This document shows, piece by piece, positions 1 through 5,325 of a DNA stretch of 6,619 nucleotides. The notes under the pieces were generated by a model. The model saw only the letters and a list, made by a program, of their open reading frames with translations. It was not told where the DNA came from and searched no databases. The DNA is from CAMCFD01 sp965661355 (lineage in GTDB: Bacteria > Pseudomonadota > Alphaproteobacteria > Rickettsiales > UBA1997), in assembly GCA_965661355.1 (NCBI GenBank), contig CBFIDI010000063.1, positions 1 to 6,619 of the forward strand, written 5' to 3'. How positions within the stretch are numbered: position 1 is the first letter of the stretch; each line of letters begins with the position of its first letter. Made by a program: the position numbers and the translations under genes.

Positions 1-342
1 GAAATAGTTTGCTTAGCCGGCTTTATGAGACTTTTATCTGAAGAATTTACTAAAAAATGGAGCAACAGAGCAATTAATATTCACCCTTCTCTTTTACCTA
101 ATTTTAAAGGCGCAAACGCAGTTCAAGATGCAATTGATGCAAAAGCCAAAGAATCAGGCTGCACTGTTCACTTAGTGACTTACGAGATGGATTCTGGGCC
201 AATTTTAAAACAAGCAAAAGTGATAATTGACAAAAATGATGATAAAGAAAAGCTGGCACAAAAAATATTGCAAAAAGAGCATGAAATTTATCCGCAAGCT
301 CTTGAAAAATTGTGTTACATGATAGAAAATAACGAAATTTAA
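1..342 (+). CDS. purN: Phosphoribosylglycinamide formyltransferase (GAR transformylase), 5' end outside window
   Basis: This is the C-terminal part of PurN, which moves a formyl group from 10-formyl-tetrahydrofolate to GAR in de novo purine synthesis in the cytoplasm. The reading frame is open from base 1 (EIVCLAGF before the first ATG at 25), so the gene starts upstream and the methionine at 25 is internal. The PurN signature NIHPSLLPNFKG is visible. Its catalytic Asn is encoded at 76-78 and its His at 82-84, and the Asp of the MDSGPI motif is at 190-192. The His-to-Asp spacing of 36 residues equals that of E. coli H108-D144. HPSLLPNFKG and the GCTVHLV stretch favour PurN over its relative Fmt. 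The end EHEIYPQALEKL is typical of the family. About 80 N-terminal residues are missing. No sign of decay is seen in the visible part. Confidence 0.95.
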   Translation, partial: EIVCLAGFMRLLSEEFTKKWSNRAINIHPSLLPNFKGANAVQDAIDAKAKESGCTVHLVTYEMDSGPILKQAKVIIDKNDDKEKLAQKILQKEHEIYPQALEKLCYMIENNEI

Positions 343-552
343 ATTATATAAATTTATATTTGACTTTAATATTGGCAAATTTTGGCAGCGCTCAAGAAAT
401 TTATTTATTTTTTGACTGAATATTAAGATTTCGCAAAAATTTCCTCTATTTTTACGAATATAAGAAATACAAAAATTATAAATTAGATTGTTTATTTGTA
501 AGGTTGAACTATTATTTTATCGACATTGATTTTAAATTTTGGGCTTTTAAAA

Positions 553-582
553 TTAACATAAATGATTAATATTTTTTATAAT
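553..582 (+). promoter_or_regulatory. Candidate sigma70 promoter for def operon
   Basis: TTAACA at 553-558 (5 of 6 to the -35 consensus) and a perfect TATAAT at 577-582 are separated by 18 bp. Transcription would start near 589, giving a leader of about 60 nt before the def ATG at 650. TATAAT alone is expected by chance in this composition. The paired boxes at a good spacing and position make the call plausible but not certain. Confidence 0.45.
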
Positions 583-598
583 ATTTCATAGGAAGCTG

Positions 599-617
599 TG
601 CTAAATAAATTTTAGCA
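599..617 (+). repeat. Perfect 7-bp stem hairpin in def leader
   Basis: TGCTAAA at 599-605 and TTTAGCA at 611-617 form a perfect 7-bp stem with a 5-nt loop. It starts about 10 nt after the inferred transcription start and ends 32 nt before the def ATG. There is no T-tract after it, so it does not look like a terminator. A role in mRNA 5'-end stability is possible, and so is chance. Confidence 0.4.
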
Positions 618-649
618 ATTAATTAAATTTAATAAATTAGTTACAAATT

Positions 650-1183
650 ATGGCAAAAATTTTACCTTTGGTTTTATCTCCGGACCCGCTCCTTGAAAAA
701 ATTTCAAAACCAGTTGAAAAAATAGATGATAATTTGAGGTTATTTTTAGATGACATGTTAGAAACCATGTATCACGAAAGCGGAATTGGTCTTGCTGCGG
801 TTCAGGTTGGAAGGCTTGACAGAATTTTAGTTATGGATATCAATTACGAAAAAACACCTGACAACACAAAGTCAAAAGTTAAAAATAGCAAGCCATTATA
901 CTTAATAAACCCTGAAATTATTGAACTTTCTGAAGAAAAGAGTAGCTTCAAGGAAGGTTGCTTGTCTTTTCCAGGAGCTTTAGCAGATGTGGTAAGGCCA
1001 AAAAAGGTGAAGGTAAAATATACAGATTATTATGGCAACGAAAAGTGCGAAGAAATGGACGATATTTTAGCCATTTGCGTTCAACATGAAATGGATCACT
1101 TGAACGGCATAACTTTTGTTGACCATTTGTCAAGAATGAAAAAACAGATGATTATAAAAAAAATGCTTAAAGCGCGTCAATAA
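650..1183 (+). CDS. def: Peptide deformylase
   Basis: This 177-residue metalloenzyme removes the formyl group from the initiator methionine of new proteins in the cytoplasm. All three family motifs are intact: GIGLAAVQ (residues 45-52), EGCLS (102-106, metal ligand Cys104) and HEMDH (146-150, metal ligands His146 and His150, catalytic Glu147). Length is normal. The start at 650 gives the usual N-terminal pattern LVLSPDPLLEKISKPV. No Shine-Dalgarno motif precedes it. def often sits next to fmt in bacteria, but here the upstream gene is purN, a formyltransferase of the same fold. The next gene begins 14 bp after the stop, so def probably heads an operon with the PilC/GspF gene and bioD. Confidence 0.97.
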   Translation: MAKILPLVLSPDPLLEKISKPVEKIDDNLRLFLDDMLETMYHESGIGLAAVQVGRLDRILVMDINYEKTPDNTKSKVKNSKPLYLINPEIIELSEEKSSFKEGCLSFPGALADVVRPKKVKVKYTDYYGNEKCEEMDDILAICVQHEMDHLNGITFVDHLSRMKKQMIIKKMLKARQ

Positions 1184-1197
1184 TACAATTTTTAAAG

Positions 1198-2397
1198 ATG
1201 GAAAAATATAGCTACAAAGCGGTTAACTCAGAAGGAAAATATATTAAGGGAAGCATTACCGTTTCTGGACCTTCAGAACTTTCGGCAATTTTAAAGGCTG
1301 ATGGCCTAGATTTAATTTCACATAGCGCCGAAAGTAAGAAATTTATTACTTTAACCGACAACAGGGTTAAAACCAAAGACTTAATCACAACTTTTATTCA
1401 CCTTGAACAACTTGACAGAGCTGGCGTTTCAATTATTGACTCTATTTCTGATTTAAAAGATAGCTCAGATTCTGCTGCGGTGAAATCTATGATGCAAGAA
1501 ATTTATGAATCTATTAAAAATGGTAGTTTGTTTTCTGAGGCGATGTCTAATCACAAGAAAATATTCAACTCTGTATATATTGGCCTTATTGCCAGCGGCG
1601 AAAAAACCGGTAATTTAGCGCAAGCTTTTTCTAGCATTGTTGAAGATTTAAAATGGAGCATAGATTTTAAAGCAAAAGTAAAAAAAGCCGCCGTGGGACC
1701 TAGCTTTGCAATATTTCTAATGACCTTGATAATTGGCGTTATGATGGGGTTTGTGGTGCCAAAAGTTACAGGATTTTTAGCGGTTCAAGAAATAGAAATG
1801 CCACGGGCGACAAAATCTCTAATTGCGCTCTCGGGGTTTGTGCAAAATTATTGGATGATAATTTTAATTTGCATACCTTCTATTTATGTTATTTTTAAAA
1901 TATTAGGCAAAATTCCTGAGGTCGGCGTAAATCTTGATGCAATAAAGTTAAGAATTCCTATTATAGGACCAATTTTAGTTAAATTAGACGCCGCAAGATT
2001 TTGCCAATTTTTCTCTATGACATTTAAAAGCGGATTAGGAGTTATTGAATCTCTTGAATCATCTTCAAAAGTTGTGAAGAACGAGGCCATTAAAAGAAAT
2101 ATTTTATATATTAGGCACCAAGTTTCGGAAGGCAAAAGCCTTGGCGGATCTATATCTAAAAGTAAATATTTTCCGAGTTTAGTCATAAGAATGTTTAAAG
2201 TTGGCGAAGAAAGCGGAAATATGGACCAGTCTTTGGAAAATATAAAATATTTTTATGATCGCGAAATAAACGATTCTATTGACAGACTTGTTAGTATGAT
2301 TCAACCAGCATTAACAATGATTATGGGCGCAATGATATTATGGGTTGTTACTGCGGTTTTTGGTCCAATTTACGGAAGCTTTTCAAATATTAAATAA
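1198..2397 (+). CDS. PilC/GspF-family inner-membrane platform protein (type IV pilus or type II secretion)
   Basis: At 399 residues this has the length of the polytopic platform protein that couples the cytoplasmic ATPase to pilin assembly in type IV pili, competence pili or type II secretion. The N-terminus (YSYKAVNSEGKYIKGSI) is typical of the family. Two repeated T2SSF domains follow, at about 65-190 and 265-390. Each carries the conserved Glu-Gly motif: GEKTG at 134-138 and GEESG at 336-340. Three hydrophobic segments fit membrane helices, at about 167-190, 217-237 and 368-391, the expected topology. It starts 14 bp after def, with only a weak AAAG before the ATG, and ends 17 bp before bioD. 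No pilin, ATPase or secretin gene lies in the window, so pilus and secretion roles cannot be told apart. The gene looks intact. Confidence 0.92.
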   Translation: MEKYSYKAVNSEGKYIKGSITVSGPSELSAILKADGLDLISHSAESKKFITLTDNRVKTKDLITTFIHLEQLDRAGVSIIDSISDLKDSSDSAAVKSMMQEIYESIKNGSLFSEAMSNHKKIFNSVYIGLIASGEKTGNLAQAFSSIVEDLKWSIDFKAKVKKAAVGPSFAIFLMTLIIGVMMGFVVPKVTGFLAVQEIEMPRATKSLIALSGFVQNYWMIILICIPSIYVIFKILGKIPEVGVNLDAIKLRIPIIGPILVKLDAARFCQFFSMTFKSGLGVIESLESSSKVVKNEAIKRNILYIRHQVSEGKSLGGSISKSKYFPSLVIRMFKVGEESGNMDQSLENIKYFYDREINDSIDRLVSMIQPALTMIMGAMILWVVTAVFGPIYGSFSNIK

Positions 2398-2414
2398 ATG
2401 TAAAAAATTATTTC

Positions 2415-3071
2415 ATGGCTAAAGCAAGACTTATTTATGCAACTTCAACCGACATTGGCAAAACCTACTTTGTTTGTCAATTAATAAAAAAATTACGCTC
2501 TAATAACGAAAAAGTAATGGCGATAAAACCGGTTATTAGCGGCTTTGAATTTGACGACGACAAGAATGATAGCGCGCTAATTTTAAAAAGCTTGGATCTT
2601 AAAAAAAATATCGAAAATTTTGATAAAATATCTCCATTTCGCCTTAAATATCCATTTTCACCCATTAAAGCTGCAAAGATGGAAGGAAAAATCTTAAATT
2701 TTGATGAAATAACATATTTTTGTCGTCAAAATATTGAATTAGCTGATAAAAATAATTATAATATTTTAATAGAAGGCGCCGGCGGCGTCATGAGCCCAGT
2801 TTGCGACAAAGCAAATTTTTTAGATTTAGCAGAAAAGCTACAAATTCCGATAATTTTAATTTCTGGCGTCTATTTAGGAGCCATAAGCAATGTTTTGTGT
2901 GCGACCGAGGCAATAAAATCGAGAAATTTAGAGATTGAAGCAATAATCGTTAACAAATATAGCGATAACGGACAAAATTTAGAAGAAGTTGACATTATTG
3001 ATGAAATTAAGCTATTTTTAAATGGCGTAAAATGCTTTTCACTTGACAATTACCTAAGAAACGAGATATAA
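2415..3071 (+). CDS. bioD: Dethiobiotin synthetase (ATP-dependent)
   Basis: BioD makes dethiobiotin from diaminopelargonate, CO2 and ATP, the penultimate step of biotin synthesis, in the cytoplasm. The 218-residue length fits. Seen in order: a P-loop at residues 9-17 (ATSTDIGKT, Lys16 and Thr17), KPVISG at 38-43 (the lysine matching E. coli Lys37), EGAGGVMSP at 120-128, and the GVYLGAISN region at 151-159 followed by a helix and the strand EAIIVNK. The first P-loop residue, normally Gly (GTDTxVGKT), is Ala9 here. No Shine-Dalgarno motif precedes the ATG. It is the last gene of the def-pilC-bioD run, and no other bio gene is nearby. A BioD-like paralogue with another substrate cannot be excluded, but the match is good along the whole length. 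Confidence 0.9.
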   Translation: MAKARLIYATSTDIGKTYFVCQLIKKLRSNNEKVMAIKPVISGFEFDDDKNDSALILKSLDLKKNIENFDKISPFRLKYPFSPIKAAKMEGKILNFDEITYFCRQNIELADKNNYNILIEGAGGVMSPVCDKANFLDLAEKLQIPIILISGVYLGAISNVLCATEAIKSRNLEIEAIIVNKYSDNGQNLEEVDIIDEIKLFLNGVKCFSLDNYLRNEI

Positions 3072-3176
3072 TGTCTGGTCCGCAACTTTAAATCACCAAT
3101 TTATCCGTTAAACTTAGGATCTAAATTTATTGTCAAAAAAATGTTTGCAATACACAGCTAAACTTACCTTGATGAA

Positions 3177-3205
3177 TTGAGTAATTAATATTTTAAAGAT
3201 ATAAT
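3177..3205 (+). promoter_or_regulatory. Candidate sigma70 promoter for argB
   Basis: TTGAGT at 3177-3182 (4 of 6 to consensus) and a perfect TATAAT at 3200-3205 are separated by 17 bp. A second TATAAT at 3209-3214 has no good -35 box. Transcription from about 3212 would leave a leader of about 126 nt that contains the inverted repeat at 3244-3295. The call is tentative because of the AT-rich background. Confidence 0.4.
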
Positions 3206-3243
3206 TGTTATAATTTGGTATATTTTTTTAACGCCTTGTTTAA

Positions 3244-3295
3244 AAATTTATCTATTAACTTGGTTTTAACTTAAATATAAAATATAGATAAATTT
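3244..3295. repeat. Perfect 12-bp inverted repeat upstream of argB
   Basis: AAATTTATCTAT at 3244-3255 is matched exactly by its reverse complement at 3284-3295, with 28 nt between. The arms include C/G positions, so this is not a simple A/T run. It lies 42 bp before the argB ATG, inside the predicted leader. It could be an operator with two half sites, a leader stem-loop, or on the minus strand a weak terminator (a T-rich stretch follows there). It does not clearly match the ArgR box known from E. coli. Confidence 0.5.
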
Positions 3296-3337
3296 GCGTA
3301 AAAAACTCTTAAATTTAATTTGTTAAAATAAATTACA

Positions 3338-4288
3338 ATGGACGATATAGAAAATAACAACCAAGATATCACTCCTGTCAAAGATCTTTCTTTGCAAGAT
3401 AAAGAAAGTAATAAAAACTGGATTAATAAAGCAGAAATCTTGTGCGAAGCAATGCCTTTTATGCGCAAATTTGCTGGTGAAACTTTTGTTATAAAATTTG
3501 GTGGAAGTGCCATGGGTAACGAAGAAAATATGCAAAATTTTGCCAAAAATATCGTTTTACTTAAACAGGTTGGAATTAACCCAATAATTGTTCATGGTGG
3601 CGGGCCGCAAATTGGAGCGATGCTTGAAAAAATGCAAATAAAATCATCTTTTATCGACGGTCTTAGAGTCACCAATGCTGAGGGATTGAAAATTGTTGAG
3701 ATGGTTCTTTCGGGCTCAATAAATAAAATGATTGTAAGTCAAATAAACGAGGCTGGCGGCAGAGCAATGGGAATTTCAGGCAAAGATGCAGACTTAATAA
3801 AAGCAAAAAGAATTACCAAAACCAAAAGAGATCCAGATTCTAATATCGAAAAAATTGTAAATTATGGCTTTGTAGGCGAGCCTTATGAAATTGATACTGA
3901 AGTTTTGTCCCTTTTTGATGAAACTGACATAATTCCGGTTATTGCACCACTTGGAGTTGGTGAAAATGGCGAAACCTTCAATATTAATGCCGATACTGCG
4001 GCTGGCCATATCGCTTCTGCGCTTGGTGCTTCAAAGCTAATAATATTGTCCGATGTTGACGGTGTTATGCTTGAAAACAACGAACTTGTAAGTCATTTAA
4101 ATATAGCCACGGCCAAAAAAATGATAAAAGACGGAATAATTAATGGCGGCATGATACCAAAAATAGAAACTTGTATTCACGCACTTGAGAATGATGTGGA
4201 TTACGCCCATATTTTAAATGGCGGAGTCAACAATATTTTGCTAATGGAAGTCTTTACTGAAAAAGGCGCTGGAACTATGATATTTTAA
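3338..4288 (+). CDS. argB: Acetylglutamate kinase
   Basis: ArgB phosphorylates N-acetyl-L-glutamate with ATP, the second step of arginine (ornithine) synthesis, in the cytoplasm. Visible motifs are KFGG (53-56), HGGGPQI (86-92), GLRVT (108-112), NINADTAA (215-222), the nucleotide-site stretch SDVDGVM (238-244) and GGMIPKIETC (270-279, Lys275), ending in AGTMIF. At 316 residues it is slightly longer than usual. A polar stretch (1-28) is followed by WINKAEILCEAMPFMRKFAG, which resembles the N-terminal helix that builds the hexamer of arginine-inhibited enzymes such as that of Pseudomonas. A start at Met39 would cut this helix, so 3338 is preferred, although no Shine-Dalgarno motif precedes it. 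The gene stands alone, with its own probable promoter and no other arg gene in view. Confidence 0.96.
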   Translation: MDDIENNNQDITPVKDLSLQDKESNKNWINKAEILCEAMPFMRKFAGETFVIKFGGSAMGNEENMQNFAKNIVLLKQVGINPIIVHGGGPQIGAMLEKMQIKSSFIDGLRVTNAEGLKIVEMVLSGSINKMIVSQINEAGGRAMGISGKDADLIKAKRITKTKRDPDSNIEKIVNYGFVGEPYEIDTEVLSLFDETDIIPVIAPLGVGENGETFNINADTAAGHIASALGASKLIILSDVDGVMLENNELVSHLNIATAKKMIKDGIINGGMIPKIETCIHALENDVDYAHILNGGVNNILLMEVFTEKGAGTMIF

Positions 4289-4677
4289 AAAATATATTTG
4301 TGAATATGGATTCTATTTCAAGATATTAGTGTTTTTATCAGTAGTGAGTTTTTATTTTTATTAAATTTTTATATATTTTCTTAATTTTACACAAAAAATC
4401 ATATTTAAATATTAGTCAAGATCTAAATATATCTGATCAATAAACCCTATTATCAAAACACGGCTCAACAATTGTAGATGTCTAGTTTTTTACGATCAGG
4501 AAATTGTATTTAACGATAGGATTTATATAATTCCACTTTCCACCTTTAAAGATAAATAAAGACAAAATATTTTTAATAAAATTGCTTACCTTCAATTAAT
4601 ATTTAAAGATGGCACTTGGCACATAATCTGATTTATGTATAAATTTTTTTCAAGTCTGAAGTTAGAATAAAAATACT
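4289..4677. other. Intergenic region between convergent argB and cyclophilin genes, no gene seen
   Basis: These 389 bp separate the ends of two convergent genes and should hold terminators for both. I see no open frame of useful length and no tRNA-like sequence. Small AT-rich symmetries occur: a perfect 12-bp palindrome at 4401-4412, a 16-bp near-palindrome with one mismatched pair at 4519-4534 (GGA...TCC ends), and a weak hairpin at 4621-4638. T-rich runs lie at 4332-4360. The 9-mer TTTAAAGAT occurs at 4545-4553 and 4602-4610. The stretch may be decayed coding DNA, but I could not identify any remnant. Confidence 0.6.
4621..4650 (+). terminator. Weak candidate terminator between convergent genes
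   Basis: ACATAA at 4621-4626 pairs with TTATGT at 4633-4638 around a 6-nt loop. A run of seven T follows at 4644-4650, after a 5-nt gap. The 6-bp stem is almost all A/T and lies 330 bp beyond the argB stop, so it is weak evidence for termination. Confidence 0.18.
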
Positions 4678-5253
4678 TTATTCCCCTTCTACATCAGAAG
4701 CAACGCGAATTTTAATAATTTTATCTGGATTGCTAACCATTCCGTTAGATCCACCACCTTTCTTAATTTGGTCAACATATTCCATGCCTTCAACTACCCT
4801 ACCCCACACTGTATATTGACCATCAAGAAATCTTGAATCTGAGGTTACGATAAAGAATTGGCTATTTGCTGAATTTGGACTAGAAGCCCTTGCCATTGAT
4901 AAAACTCCGCGAAGATGGGGCTCGTCAGAAAATTCCGCTGGTAAATCCGAAAGATCACTTCCACCAGCTCCGGTTCCTGTGGGGTCGCCAGTTTGCGCCA
5001 TAAAGCCGTCAATTACACGGTGAAAAACTATGCCGTCATAAAAAGATTCGCGGGCTAGTTTTTTTATTCTGGCAACATGTTTTGGTGCTAAGTTTGGAAA
5101 TAACTCTATTACTACTCTGCCATATTTTAAATCTAGAAATATATAATTTTCAAGATCTCGTGCCGTCCATTTATTTTGCGCTTGTGAATTTGTCATAAAA
5201 ATTGTAATTATTGAAATTATAGTTAAAGTTCTTAGTAAAAATTTTTTCATCAT
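4678..5253 (-). CDS. Secreted cyclophilin-type peptidyl-prolyl cis-trans isomerase
   Basis: This 191-residue protein catalyses cis-trans isomerisation of X-Pro bonds. Residues 1 to about 25 form a signal peptide: a MMKKFLLR start, a hydrophobic core TIISIITIFM and an AQA-type end, so it should act in the periplasm. The cyclophilin core is complete: FHRVIDGFMAQ (77-87) with catalytic Arg79, GDPTGTGAGG (89-98), SMARA (119-123), SQFFIV (131-136) and FLDGQYTVWG (142-151). The position of human Trp121 is Phe142 and that of His126 is Tyr147, as in many bacterial cyclophilins, so strong cyclosporin binding is not expected. Met1 or Met2 could be the start. No Shine-Dalgarno motif is seen. It lies 70 bp downstream of virB9 in the same direction and may be co-transcribed with it. 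Confidence 0.95.
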   Translation of the reverse strand: MMKKFLLRTLTIISIITIFMTNSQAQNKWTARDLENYIFLDLKYGRVVIELFPNLAPKHVARIKKLARESFYDGIVFHRVIDGFMAQTGDPTGTGAGGSDLSDLPAEFSDEPHLRGVLSMARASSPNSANSQFFIVTSDSRFLDGQYTVWGRVVEGMEYVDQIKKGGGSNGMVSNPDKIIKIRVASDVEGE

Positions 5254-5310
5254 TTTTTAATTTAAAATAATATATTTTAAGTAATATTCTTGAATTATAA
5301 GATATTTTGC

Positions 5311-5325
5311 AACATTAAAAATGTT
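5311..5325 (-). repeat. Short hairpin overlapping the virB9 stop codon
   Basis: AACATT at 5311-5316 and AATGTT at 5320-5325 form a perfect 6-bp stem with a 3-nt loop, overlapping the virB9 stop codon (5324-5326). On the minus strand no T-tract follows, so it is at best a partial terminator or an mRNA-end element between virB9 and the isomerase gene. Confidence 0.3.

Larger units (their letters stand above)
343..649. other. Intergenic region purN-def, no gene seen
   Basis: These 307 bp lie between purN and def and hold no convincing open frame or RNA gene. Just after the purN stop there is a perfect 14-bp AT-only palindrome at 346-359, which may be chance in such AT-rich DNA and has no adjoining T-run. 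A TTGGCA hexamer occurs twice one helical turn apart (372-377 and 382-387). The right end carries the candidate def promoter and hairpin listed separately. The composition is strongly AT-rich. I could not recognise remnants of a decayed gene. Confidence 0.6.
3072..3337. other. Intergenic region bioD-argB
   Basis: These 266 bp hold no substantial gene. An ATG at 3071-3073 overlaps the bioD stop but runs only six codons before a stop, and that frame is then broken by further stops. The right half carries the candidate argB promoter and the inverted repeat listed separately. No clear T-tract terminator for bioD was found. Confidence 0.6.

Noticed and set aside
1..342. Partial gene taken as methionyl-tRNA formyltransferase (fmt), expected beside def
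   Set aside because: NIHPSLLPNFKG, GCTVHLV and the EHEIYPQAL ending are PurN features, and the protein ends where PurN ends, without the Fmt C-terminal domain.
346..359. Perfect 14-bp palindrome after purN as a terminator
   Set aside because: It is made only of A and T, would form a very weak stem with a tight loop, and has no T-run next to it.
948..1133. 61-codon minus-strand frame inside def
   Set aside because: It is fully antisense to a well-supported gene carrying all deformylase motifs, and has no recognisable protein features.
1884..2186. 100-codon minus-strand frame inside the pilC-like gene
   Set aside because: It is antisense to a complete membrane-protein gene. Its sequence looks like a mirror of that gene's codons and has no domain.
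3271..3546. Minus-strand frames across the argB start (two overlapping frames)
   Set aside because: They overlap the supported N-terminus of ArgB, and their translations are low-complexity and unlike known proteins.
343..4677. tRNA or other structured RNA genes in the three long intergenic regions
   Set aside because: No TPsiC-arm-like GTTCRANNC sequence or long GC-containing stems were found; all three regions are too AT-rich and unstructured.
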